From positions 1 through 64,000 of the forward strand of contig JAFSXN010000001.1 of assembly GCA_017444015.1 (NCBI GenBank): a stretch of DNA of 64,000 nucleotides, given 5' to 3'. The translations under genes and the position numbers were made by a program. Numbering within the stretch: the stretch's first letter is position 1; each line of letters begins with the position of its first letter. This document shows, piece by piece, positions 1 to 7,720 of the stretch. The notes below the pieces were generated by a model, which worked only from the letters and a program-made list of their open reading frames with translations, was not told the origin of the DNA and searched no databases. The DNA is from Lachnospiraceae bacterium. GTDB taxonomy: Bacteria > Bacillota > Clostridia > Lachnospirales > Lachnospiraceae.

Positions 1-115
1 CTTAGTATAAGTGGAACTTAGGAGGAGAGCCTGCAAGAGAAAAATCTACTTAAAGATCGAGGAAGTGGAATTTAACTTTTCACTTCTCCATTTCAAAATG
101 GATTTCAAAATACAC

Positions 116-144
116 TTGAAATTAAAATACCCATATAGTATAAT
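116..144 (+). promoter_or_regulatory. tRNA-Gln promoter
   Basis: TTGAAA (116-121) and TATAAT (139-144) are separated by exactly 17 bases, a near-consensus housekeeping sigma-A promoter. The tRNA begins 24 bases after the -10 box. It therefore still drives the tRNA after element integration at the 3' end of the gene. Confidence 0.75.
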
Positions 145-167
145 ATGCGCTGTCGGTATTGTTGCAA

Positions 168-239
168 AGGGCTATAGCCAAACGGTAAGGCAGCGGACTC
201 TGACTCCGTCATTTGAAGGTTCGAATCCTTCTAGCCCTG
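168..239 (+). tRNA. tRNA-Gln (anticodon CTG)
   Basis: A full cloverleaf can be drawn. The acceptor stem pairs 168-174 with 232-238. The D arm has GCC/GGC, and the anticodon stem GCGGA/TCCGT encloses the loop CTCTGAC, giving anticodon CTG. The T arm contains GGTTCGAATCC. The discriminator base is G239 and CCA is not encoded. The 3' half (from 194) is part of the 47-bp attachment core, so the present 3' end was supplied by the integrated element and restores a functional tRNA. Confidence 0.93.
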
Positions 240-240
240 G
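194..240 (+). repeat. attL core of element 1 (tRNA-Gln 3' end)
   Basis: These 47 bases run from the anticodon stem to the base after the discriminator. They are identical to 32038-32084 and diverge on both sides (CAG and GGC here; TGA and GGT there). They also match, with an interruption, 37638-37749. A tRNA 3'-end duplication that brackets a tyrosine integrase gene is the standard signature of site-specific integration. Confidence 0.9.
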
Positions 241-243
241 GCA

Positions 244-284
244 AAACCACTCAGGAAATGACTCCCGGGTGGTTCTTTTTTTGC
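244..284 (+). terminator. Terminator just inside element 1
   Basis: AACCAC and GTGGTT form a stem around a GC-rich loop, followed by CTTTTTTT. It is the first structure after the tRNA and would terminate the tRNA transcript. Element 2 has an equivalent hairpin at the same place behind its att copy (32091-32132). Confidence 0.7.
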
Positions 285-418
285 CTAAAAGCCAGTATTT
301 ATCAGGCTTTGTGAGTAAACGATTTCGAATACATCCCGTTAGATTGGCTAAGGAGCAATCAGAAGAAAATCGGACATAATATCTGATTTTTGAGCATAAA
401 AACGGGTTGGGTCGATTC

Positions 419-442
419 GATAGTGTATATGATAGTGTATAT
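419..442 (+). repeat. Left arm-type repeat pair of element 1
   Basis: GATAGTGTATAT occurs twice head to tail (419-430, 431-442). A matching pair, GATAGTGTATTT + ATAGTGTATATG, lies near the other end at 31957-31980. Paired short direct repeats inside both att sites are the usual form of arm-type sites bound by the N-terminal domain of Tn916/lambda-type integrases. Apart from these and the terminator, 241-606 holds no recognisable gene. Confidence 0.6.
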
Positions 443-606
443 GGAAATATGCCGTTCTGTTAGTAAACATGCATTATACAGAGGAATTTGACGATATTTA
501 TTCCATATTTTTTAATCATATGTCATTGGAAGATTAAATTGGGATTCAAAATCCGGCATCGAAATATAATGAAAACAAAGTATTCTTATGATTGGCAATT
601 GCCTTT

Positions 607-807
607 CTATTTTTTGCCGTTTAAATTACGCTGGGCTTTTGAATAAATGAAATCCTGCACTGCGATCTTTGGTATTCGCCACTTTGTCCCGATATGAAAA
701 GCTGAAATACTCCCATCTCTACATAGGCGATATGCGTAGTTGCGCCCGATCATAAGCGCTTCTGCGAGTTCTTCTATCGTCATTACATCGTTATATCCTT
801 CTAGCAT
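607..807 (-). CDS. Small HTH (excisionase-like) DNA-binding protein, element 1 left end
   Basis: A 66-residue protein with a MerR/excisionase-type helix-turn-helix (HTH_17): MTIEELAEALMIGRNYAYRL followed by a wing ending in KWRIPK. The first 59 residues are identical to the protein at 32374-32583 in element 2; only the tails differ. It reads outward, toward the tRNA. Small proteins of this type act as recombination directionality factors or as regulators of transfer genes. Each element also has a separate Xis-like gene beside its integrase, so this one is more likely a regulator or an accessory end-binding protein. That role is inferred. Confidence 0.75.
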   Translation of the reverse strand: MLEGYNDVMTIEELAEALMIGRNYAYRLCRDGSISAFHIGTKWRIPKIAVQDFIYSKAQRNLNGKK

Positions 808-1012
808 CTGTTATATTCTCCTCTCTGTAGATAATCTATTTATAGTAATGTTCATATAAAATAGAGAGATATAGACAAACTATGTCCGCGTATGTAAAGA
901 AATATTTTTATATAACATATATGAAAGAAAAATGAGCGAAGGAGGTTCGTTAAAATGCGGGATGAACGTTAGAGGACCGGTGTAACACAATCGGCTTAGT
1001 AATACTATTATA
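636..1012. repeat. Left-end module, copy 1
   Basis: About 377 bp are nearly identical to 32412-32789, in the same orientation. The module covers the HTH gene, its upstream AT-rich region and a strong AGGAGG site at about 940 before a very short open frame. Identity stops abruptly after TAATACTATTATA. The conserved non-coding half (808-1012) holds no other recognisable gene and probably carries the promoter of the HTH gene and regulatory sites. Confidence 0.8.
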
Positions 1013-1023
1013 TGATAATACTA

Positions 1024-1083
1024 TTACCCCCGATTATTCACTCTTTGAGTGTATTAACGAAAAGAGTGAATAATCGGGGGTAA
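1024..1083. other. Perfect 23-bp inverted repeat, candidate oriT
   Basis: Arms at 1024-1046 and 1061-1083 are perfectly complementary over 23 bases around a 14-base loop. The arms start TTACCCCCGATTATTC. The structure sits 79 bases before a MobC-like gene and a relaxase gene, the usual place for an origin of transfer. It has no following T-run, so it does not look like an intrinsic terminator. A short direct repeat of TAATACTATTA lies just upstream. The nick site cannot be assigned from sequence alone. Confidence 0.6.
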
Positions 1084-1161
1084 AACTTACTAATCTATGT
1101 AAGCAACAAAATATAAACTTAAATATTATATACACTAATAGTTTAGAAGGGATATGAAGTC

Positions 1162-1488
1162 ATGATTGATATTTATAAAGAAGCAAGAGAAAAGCATCTA
1201 AATAGCATTTCAACTACAATAACGATAAGAACTTCAGTATTAGAGAAAGAAAGACTTAAGAAGAAAGCTGAAAAAAAGAAAAAGTCTCTGGGACAATATC
1301 TGCGGGACTGTGGTCTTGCAGGTCTTGAGAGACGGACAGATCGTGACAGGAAAATGGTCCAGAAGAAGGTTGTTCGAACCGAGTACTTAAACCGTCTAGC
1401 CGAACAGCTGAAGACGAATGATAATGAGAACCTGAAAGAAACATTGAGGGAATATCTGGAAACGGAGATTACGGAATGGAAGGAATGA
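1162..1488 (+). CDS. MobC-like relaxosome accessory protein
   Basis: A 108-residue basic protein. A short strand (TTITIRTS) and a lysine-rich helix lead to a SLGQYLRDCGLAG segment, the shape of MobC/ribbon-helix-helix relaxosome proteins. It lies between the 23-bp palindrome and the relaxase gene, whose start overlaps its stop. MobC proteins bind oriT and help the relaxase open the strands; that role is inferred from position and fold. A start at 1162 has a GAAGGG site a few bases upstream. Confidence 0.7.
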   Translation: MIDIYKEAREKHLNSISTTITIRTSVLEKERLKKKAEKKKKSLGQYLRDCGLAGLERRTDRDRKMVQKKVVRTEYLNRLAEQLKTNDNENLKETLREYLETEITEWKE

Positions 1489-2045
1489 ACAGCTTAAATT
1501 ACCTGCCTTACGGGAATTATACGAACAGGATGGCATTAGAGAATGTTTTACGCTATATCCTGAGAATGGGCAGACACGAAAGCAGGATCAATGAACTTGT
1601 TTGCTATGGAGGAATGGGGATCCCTCTTTACGGAACAAAAGAAGATATCATCAATGCGATGCTGTACACTCAAAAGGTCTTCAACATTTCAGCCCGAGGA
1701 GGGAGGAGAGCCTATCACGAGGTCTTCAATTTGAACAATGAAACAGCCGAAAAGATTGGAAAAGATCCTGCAAGTATGTATAGATATGCTATGCAATGCT
1801 CAGAGATATATTTTTCACATGGATTTCAAGTCGTTTTCGCTGTTCATAACGGAAGCCACGGGACATACAAGGGCTACCATATACATTTTGTCATCAACTC
1901 TATCAACTTTGAGACCGGAGCGAAGCGTCATTTTAATAAGAAAGAATTCAGAGAAATCGGGACAGAAATGAGAAATAGGCTCCCACTTGAGGAAAGGATA
2001 CTAAGCCTTGAGGATATAGATAAGCTTCTCAGAGGTTCTGATTGA
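1476..2045 (+). CDS. Compact relaxase (MobA/VirD2-type mobilization nuclease)
   Basis: A 189-residue protein. The three-histidine metal motif is visible: H124 (FAVHNGS) and H135-x-H137 (GYHIHFVIN), with a tyrosine-rich N-terminus (for example Y9, Y12 and Y15) that should hold the nicking tyrosine. It would cleave and carry the transferred strand at oriT. It is shorter than usual MobA proteins and lacks a C-terminal primase or helicase domain. The start at 1476 overlaps the MobC-like stop; an ATGA overlap at 1485 is an alternative. A same-length paralogue without these histidines follows at 2452. Confidence 0.8.
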   Translation: MEGMNSLNYLPYGNYTNRMALENVLRYILRMGRHESRINELVCYGGMGIPLYGTKEDIINAMLYTQKVFNISARGGRRAYHEVFNLNNETAEKIGKDPASMYRYAMQCSEIYFSHGFQVVFAVHNGSHGTYKGYHIHFVINSINFETGAKRHFNKKEFREIGTEMRNRLPLEERILSLEDIDKLLRGSD

Positions 2046-2272
2046 TTGGCGGGGAGAAATATCCGACATGCCAGATGACATGCCGGATAAATATGGGAAT
2101 ATTTGGTCACGAATTATTTTTATGTTCTATTTTTTCAGTTCAAGTGGGAGAAGTGCTTTATATTATATAACGGAAGTTATTAAATAATGTAACATAATAA
2201 TAAAAGATGAAGCCTGCTAATCAATAAAGAGATCAAGTAGGTTTCGGAACAATAATAACAAAGAAAGGAAAA

Positions 2273-2464
2273 ATGGTCATGAAGGAAACGAATTTAAAGT
2301 CTGATGCCGGAAGAAAGAGGATCCATAATAAGAAGCAGATAACAAAGCATATAATCTCTGCAGTAGATCTGATAGACCGGATCATCCAGAGAGAGAAGGA
2401 TCCTTGGAAATTGGCAGAACTAGGGAAACTCAGGCTGGAGGTAAAGAAAATATGGCGGAAATAA
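2273..2464 (+). CDS. Small basic protein between the two relaxase-like genes
   Basis: A 63-residue, lysine/arginine-rich, probably helical protein (ITKHIISAVDLIDRIIQ). An AAAGAAAGG site precedes ATG 2273. Its end overlaps the start of the relaxase paralogue by 13 bases, which suggests translational coupling and a shared function. No family was recognised. The 227 bases before it (2046-2272) hold only a weak inverted repeat near 2060-2093. Confidence 0.55.
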   Translation: MVMKETNLKSDAGRKRIHNKKQITKHIISAVDLIDRIIQREKDPWKLAELGKLRLEVKKIWRK

Positions 2465-3021
2465 GAAATATCTCTACGCAGAGCGTTAATGAGTATGGAG
2501 ACTTAAAGTTGAATTTTAGGACGATTGGAGACATGAAGGCTTTCTGTAGATATGTTCTTAGGGGAAACCAGACGGAAAGACCGTTGTTTTCCCTATCAAG
2601 AGGATTTATCAGTTCAACCGATAATCCCGATGAGATATCGTCAGAAATGCAGTCAATACAGGAACTCTACAGGAAGACCAAAGGGATACGTATCCGGGGG
2701 GAAATAGCGGTTATTGAGAAAGAGAAACTGGGAGAGGATAAGTTATCAGAGATAAAGGATATAGCGTTTGCATTTGCCGGCTACTATATGGACAGAGGTT
2801 ATCAGACCGCTTATGGGATCTATGATGCCAAGGACTGCTTTGAAATACGCTATGCAATAAATACAGTAAGTTACGCGGACGGAGCAAAATATCGCCATAA
2901 CAATGCGGATATTTATGAACAGGAAGAGCAATCTCTTAATACAGTGGTTGCAGATGTCCGAGGCCTTGATATACCAGACGAAGAGCGGTTTGATTTTGAA
3001 ACTTTAGAATATCATCAATGA
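2452..3021 (+). CDS. Relaxase paralogue lacking the HxH motif
   Basis: A 189-residue protein, exactly the length of the relaxase upstream and alignable with it over its whole length: RYVLRG vs RYILRM, YYMDRGYQTAYGIY vs IYFSHGFQVVFAVH, IRYAINTVSYADGAK vs IHFVINSINFETGAK. The three metal-binding histidines are replaced by Y124, E131 and R133, so it should not nick DNA. It may dimerise with the true relaxase or bind oriT. The start at ATG 2452 is supported by CTGGAGG ten bases upstream. Confidence 0.65.
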   Translation: MAEIRNISTQSVNEYGDLKLNFRTIGDMKAFCRYVLRGNQTERPLFSLSRGFISSTDNPDEISSEMQSIQELYRKTKGIRIRGEIAVIEKEKLGEDKLSEIKDIAFAFAGYYMDRGYQTAYGIYDAKDCFEIRYAINTVSYADGAKYRHNNADIYEQEEQSLNTVVADVRGLDIPDEERFDFETLEYHQ

Positions 3022-3135
3022 TCATAAAATCATAGAGACAGATAATTTGTAATATCAAAGGAGGCAGGGCGTATGGAGATATCCATGCGCCCGATAGTCA
3101 AGTAATTTAGTAGTATTTCTGATAGACAAGATTTC

Positions 3136-3164
3136 TTGACTTTTATATAATAGAACAAGATAAT
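3136..3164 (+). promoter_or_regulatory. Promoter of the SNF2-helicase gene
   Basis: TTGACT (3136-3141), a 17-base spacer and GATAAT (3159-3164), followed by GGAGG and the ATG at 3185. A separate promoter suggests the helicase gene is transcribed apart from the relaxase genes. Confidence 0.55.
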
Positions 3165-3184
3165 TGTTTGTTGGAGGTCAAAAA

Positions 3185-6100
3185 ATGGCTCTTTACGAAA
3201 ATGATATAGTCCGCCTTCAAAAGTATTTACCACAACTACGTAAATGTGCCGGTCTAAGTGCGGAAGAACTCGGTAAAAAGCTGGGTGTGACCAAGCAGGC
3301 TATAAGTGCTCTTGAAGCATATAAAGATAAGATGATCTCCAAAGTGCATTATATAGCACTTCGTTCTGTTATTGACGATGAATTATTGAAACAAAAGCAA
3401 AATATTAACCTAAGGGATTGCTATGATCTGGTTTTTTCTGATCCAGATTTCTATAAGAAGTATGAGGAGAAAATTGAATATACCATAGGATTGATAATAG
3501 AGGATATTAAAAAGCAGAAAACAAAGGGCACCTTAAAAGAGTCAGCAAGCTGTTTTGTTAGAACTACAGAAGAAACCATTAAAATGGGAGGCACTGCTCA
3601 TTTTGTATTTCCGGAATATTTTTCTTCAATTAATAATTATCCTGAGAAGGAGCAAGAGGAACAACGTGTAAATGATAGCGTGTTATTATTTAGCGGGATC
3701 CCAAGAGCATCTGAGTCGGCGAAAGAAAAAAAGTGGCTTTCGGAGATGCTTAATTCTGCTTCAAAAGATGTTATGCCTCCAAAAAAAAAACAGGTACAGG
3801 ATAAGACTCCGGGGCTTCAGAAGACAGGGCAAGCACAACTGGATAGTAATACGGAAGACTTGCACCATAAGAAAACTACACGGAATCATTATAATCGTAA
3901 AAAGGCTCTGTCAGAGCCACCTGCTACATCAAATGTCATTAATGAGCACGATGAGTATGAGCCTTCGCATACAGTAGTCAAACACCAGGACGCAGAGACT
4001 ATAGACGCCTCGAATAACGAAAGAGAATCCGAAGAGAATGATGATAACAGTATTATCTATAGCGTTACAGAAGGGCTTGAGAAATGCCTGAATGATAAAG
4101 GAAAGGTAGACATTGAGTATATTTCACTGATCACAGGGAGAGATAAAGACAACGTAATTGACATACTGAAGGGGAGGATATATCAGAACCCAGATACTTG
4201 GAACCAAAATAAATATGAAGGCTGGGAGATAAAAGAGGTTTATTTATCAGGAGATCTTTACAACAAGAAAATGGCCGCTGAAGGAGGAGGGGAGCAGTTT
4301 AAAGATAACCTGGAAGAAATCAACAAAGCGATGCAGTATGACTTTAATGATGAAAACATCAGTCTCGGGAATCCTTGGGTATCACCTGAGATTATTCAGG
4401 CGTTCATTAAGTACTATATCAATGGGATCAATCTACAAAATGACGATATAAAGAAAGACGAGATAACTAACACTTGGAGAATTGAATGGGGTCATATTTG
4501 GAAAAGGAAAGGCCAGAAGTTCAACAAGCATAAGGATATTTTTCTAAAACTTTTGGCAGATGCCCTGAATAATCGAAACTCCAATGAACAAAATTCTAGA
4601 ATACCAGATCCGGATAGATATTTGGAAGAACGGAACGCATTAGATCAGATATTTCGATGTTGGATAAAACAGGAAAAAGAAAAAGGGTCGGAAAGCGATA
4701 AATATATTGAACAGTATATGCGTTTCTTCTTATTATTTCGAAAGGGATCATACGACGGAAGTATCCTGCAGCATGAATCAAAGATAGAACTGCGTGATTA
4801 TCAAAAAAATGCTGTAAGTAGAATCCTATTTACAAAAAATGTGTTGCTGGCACACGATGTTGGTTCGGGGAAAACATTAATTATGATAGCTGCTGCAATG
4901 AAGCTGAAGAAGATTGACCCCTGCTGTAAAAGTATGTTTGTGGTGCCAAACAATATTACTGGACAGTGGGAGCGTATGTTCCTTCAGATGTATCCAAAGG
5001 CGAAGGTTATTGTTTTAGATTCTAAGAGCTTTTCAAAAACCAAACGAAAGAAAGTGCTAGATGAGATAAAGACAAATGATTTTGATGGGATCATCATCTC
5101 TCATAGTTGTTTTGAAATGATTTCTGTATCAAAAAAATATAAAATACAATTATTGAAAGATGAATTAATTATTCCTTACAGTATTTACAGTAATTACAGA
5201 AAACTTAATGAAAAAAACCCGAATCTTAAGAGGCTGATCATCTCAATATTAAAAGAGTTTGAGGACCTTCATTATGATTGGACAACCTTAGTGGAGAGGT
5301 ATGATGCTATGATATTTGCAAAATCTGGCAGAATAGGCCAGAACTTCGATCATAATGCTTTGGAAGAAATGGAAGAGCTTTGCTTCGAACAATTAGGGAT
5401 TACTCGGTTATTTGTTGACGAAGCACACAATTACCGAAACTTGGAGATAAATACAAGGTATAAGAATGAAATAGGGATTCGCACAAAAGGAGCTCGAAAA
5501 TGCAAAGATATGTATCAAAAGGTTCGGTATATTCAAAGCATAAATAATGGCGGCGGCGTGGTGTTTGCAACGGCAACCCCAATCACTAATTCGATCACGG
5601 ATCTTTATATTATGCAATACTACCTACAAAAAAAATTACTTGAAGAAAGGCATCTTTGGAGTTTTGACGCTTGGGCAGCTGCGTTTGCTAAAGAGAAATT
5701 TGAATGGGAGGTGGATGTAGACGGAAGGGGGTACCGACAAACAACACGATATTCTGAATTTCAAAATATAAAACTACTGTCTTCTTTTGCAACCCAGTTT
5801 ATTGATTTTCATAATACGGAAAATGAAGTTGAATTGCCCAAGTATAAGGGATATCAGGACATCCAGGTTAATAAGACAGAGGCGTTGAGGGACTATTTTG
5901 ATGAAATATCCGCCAGGGTTGATCGGATAAGGGACCATTTACCATCAAGTAACGATAATATGCTGAAAGTAACCACAAATGGGCGACAGGCAGCGCTTGA
6001 CCTAAGGCTCGTAAATGAAGAATCACCTTTTTCTATGGAATCCAAAGTATATTATTGCACGGAAAAAGTCTATGAAATTTATAGCAACACGGAAAGTGAC

Positions 6101-7213
6101 AGAAGTACCCAGCTTATTTTCTGCGATCTTGGGGTTCCAAAGGAAGGATTTAATATCTATGATGAGTTGAAACGCCTTTTGATTGATAAAGGCGTTGATG
6201 AAAATGACATTGCTTTTATTCATGATGCTGAAAAAGAAGACGAAAAAGAAAAGCTATATGACTCTGTAAATTCCGGGGAGATTCGAATACTGATAGGTTC
6301 TACCCCCAAACTTGGAATGGGGGTTAATGTACAGAGCAAGTTGATAGCTCTTCATCATTTTGATGTTCCCTGGCGGCCATCCGATATGACGCAGAGAGAG
6401 GGAAGAATACTTAGACAGGGGAACGCTAATGAGGAGGTCGAAATATACAGATATATCACAGAGGGTAGTTTTGATGCCTTTTTGTGGCAACTACTTGAAA
6501 TAAAGCAGGGGTATATTTCTCAATTCCTATCCGGAACAATAAGAGAAGATGAAAATGTAGAGATTGATAAAGTAATCCTGACCTACGGAGAAGCAAAAGC
6601 TCTTGCAACTGGAAACCCCAAAATGAAGGATAAAGCGGAATTGCTTCAGAAATTAAGAACTTATCGCTATCTGCAACAGAGGCATGAAAATAAGATCTCG
6701 GAATATCAAAGCAAATTATTCAGCAATGAATTAAAATTAAAAAAGTTAAGAGAAAATATTCCTAAATATGAATTGGACTACAAGCTGTATAAAAAACAAC
6801 AACAGAACGAAAAGCAGAACGAAAAAAATATTATCGAAAGCATATTTGAAATATTAGAAGAAGAGCGAACAGGTGAGCAAATATCCGTCTTCGATTATCA
6901 AGGCTTTCAGATCATTTTACCAGAGGATGCATCGCAAAATAATCCCTATATTTATTTTCGCGGGGCGTATCAATATACTATCCCTCTAACAAGAACTGTT
7001 ACCGGAACTATAAACAAGATTGATAGGCTCTTGAATGGGCTTGAAAAAAGAATAAGCGATAGTAAGGAAGAATGTCAAAAATTAGAGAGCTATCAAAAGG
7101 ATATTGAGAATGATCTTTTGAGAGAAATAGAACTTGAGTATACAAAAGAAGTAATCAAACTAGAAGAGCAGATTAACGAGTTGGATAGGGAAATAGAGGC
7201 GGAAAGTAAATAA
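3185..7213 (+). CDS. XRE-type HTH fused to SNF2/DEAH DNA helicase
   Basis: A 1342-residue protein. Residues about 20-60 form a Cro/C1-type HTH (SAEELGKKLGVTKQAISALE). A charged linker of some 400 residues follows, then a superfamily-2 core with RDYQKNAV, Walker A AHDVGSGKT (about 555-563), DEAH box FVDEAHNY (about 743), motif III ATATPITNS, and the C-terminal lobe with QREGRILRQG (about 1068). The tail is coiled-coil-like. It resembles SNF2-like helicases of clostridial conjugative elements but lacks the usual methyltransferase or relaxase partner domains. Likely role: remodelling or unwinding element DNA. GGAGG precedes ATG 3185. Confidence 0.85.
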   Translation: MALYENDIVRLQKYLPQLRKCAGLSAEELGKKLGVTKQAISALEAYKDKMISKVHYIALRSVIDDELLKQKQNINLRDCYDLVFSDPDFYKKYEEKIEYTIGLIIEDIKKQKTKGTLKESASCFVRTTEETIKMGGTAHFVFPEYFSSINNYPEKEQEEQRVNDSVLLFSGIPRASESAKEKKWLSEMLNSASKDVMPPKKKQVQDKTPGLQKTGQAQLDSNTEDLHHKKTTRNHYNRKKALSEPPATSNVINEHDEYEPSHTVVKHQDAETIDASNNERESEENDDNSIIYSVTEGLEKCLNDKGKVDIEYISLITGRDKDNVIDILKGRIYQNPDTWNQNKYEGWEIKEVYLSGDLYNKKMAAEGGGEQFKDNLEEINKAMQYDFNDENISLGNPWVSPEIIQAFIKYYINGINLQNDDIKKDEITNTWRIEWGHIWKRKGQKFNKHKDIFLKLLADALNNRNSNEQNSRIPDPDRYLEERNALDQIFRCWIKQEKEKGSESDKYIEQYMRFFLLFRKGSYDGSILQHESKIELRDYQKNAVSRILFTKNVLLAHDVGSGKTLIMIAAAMKLKKIDPCCKSMFVVPNNITGQWERMFLQMYPKAKVIVLDSKSFSKTKRKKVLDEIKTNDFDGIIISHSCFEMISVSKKYKIQLLKDELIIPYSIYSNYRKLNEKNPNLKRLIISILKEFEDLHYDWTTLVERYDAMIFAKSGRIGQNFDHNALEEMEELCFEQLGITRLFVDEAHNYRNLEINTRYKNEIGIRTKGARKCKDMYQKVRYIQSINNGGGVVFATATPITNSITDLYIMQYYLQKKLLEERHLWSFDAWAAAFAKEKFEWEVDVDGRGYRQTTRYSEFQNIKLLSSFATQFIDFHNTENEVELPKYKGYQDIQVNKTEALRDYFDEISARVDRIRDHLPSSNDNMLKVTTNGRQAALDLRLVNEESPFSMESKVYYCTEKVYEIYSNTESDRSTQLIFCDLGVPKEGFNIYDELKRLLIDKGVDENDIAFIHDAEKEDEKEKLYDSVNSGEIRILIGSTPKLGMGVNVQSKLIALHHFDVPWRPSDMTQREGRILRQGNANEEVEIYRYITEGSFDAFLWQLLEIKQGYISQFLSGTIREDENVEIDKVILTYGEAKALATGNPKMKDKAELLQKLRTYRYLQQRHENKISEYQSKLFSNELKLKKLRENIPKYELDYKLYKKQQQNEKQNEKNIIESIFEILEEERTGEQISVFDYQGFQIILPEDASQNNPYIYFRGAYQYTIPLTRTVTGTINKIDRLLNGLEKRISDSKEECQKLESYQKDIENDLLREIELEYTKEVIKLEEQINELDREIEAESK

Positions 7214-7259
7214 TGAAAATCTTGTTAATAACGGAAAATATGCACATTATGGGGAGGGG

Positions 7260-7481
7260 CTAAAGCTCCTCCTGCTCATCGTCTTTTTCATATTCGAAGA
7301 GTTCCCCGATATCGCACCCGAGGATCTCGACAAGCCGTTCAATGGTATCAAAGCGAATCTGAGTAGTCTGGTTTTCTATGACTTTATTCAGATTCTGGTA
7401 ACTCAAACCCATTTGCTTATATAGCCAATATTTTGTATGACCCTGCTCTTCCAGCAGCTCCTTTATCCTCAACCGCAGCAT
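7260..7481 (-). CDS. XRE-family repressor
   Basis: A 73-residue Cro/C1-type HTH protein (KYWLYKQMGLSYQNLNKVI recognition region) with an acidic tail. The ATG at 7481 has AGAGG at good distance; a TTG start six codons upstream is less likely. It is transcribed away from the FtsK-like gene, and the space between them holds a palindrome over an extended -10 promoter (7638-7670). This is the usual layout of a repressor controlling itself and a divergent transfer gene. Confidence 0.8.
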   Translation of the reverse strand: MLRLRIKELLEEQGHTKYWLYKQMGLSYQNLNKVIENQTTQIRFDTIERLVEILGCDIGELFEYEKDDEQEEL

Positions 7482-7637
7482 ATCTTCAACCTCTTTCAAT
7501 GAAATTATAAAAAATATCCCACGGATAAATGAATAATGGATACAATATCTAATGGATAGATGATATAATAAAGGGAGTCCGGATGATCTTGCTCATATAT
7601 ATGCACTATTAAAAGAAAATTGAAATTTTTCCATAGA

Positions 7638-7670
7638 ATGACAGGAACTGTCATTGCCAGTTGATATAAT
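7638..7670 (+). promoter_or_regulatory. Extended -10 promoter with palindromic operator
   Basis: ATGACAG-GAA-CTGTCAT (7638-7654) is a perfect 7-bp palindrome placed where a -35 box would be. TGATATAAT (7662-7670) is an extended -10. The lack of a -35 hexamer and the overlap with a dyad suggest a regulated promoter for the gene at 7721, with the adjacent XRE protein as the likely binder. Confidence 0.5.
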
Positions 7671-7720
7671 GTTTTTTATCAGATGTACAATATGGGATTA
7701 CGTGAAAGGCGGAAGAGGTT

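Noticed and set aside
419..442. CRISPR-like short repeats
   Set aside because: There are only two adjacent 12-bp units without spacers and no cas genes; the symmetric copies near att fit integrase arm sites.
1024..1083. Intrinsic terminator reading of the 23-bp palindrome
   Set aside because: No T-run follows on either strand, and it stands directly upstream of mobilization genes, so an oriT is more likely.
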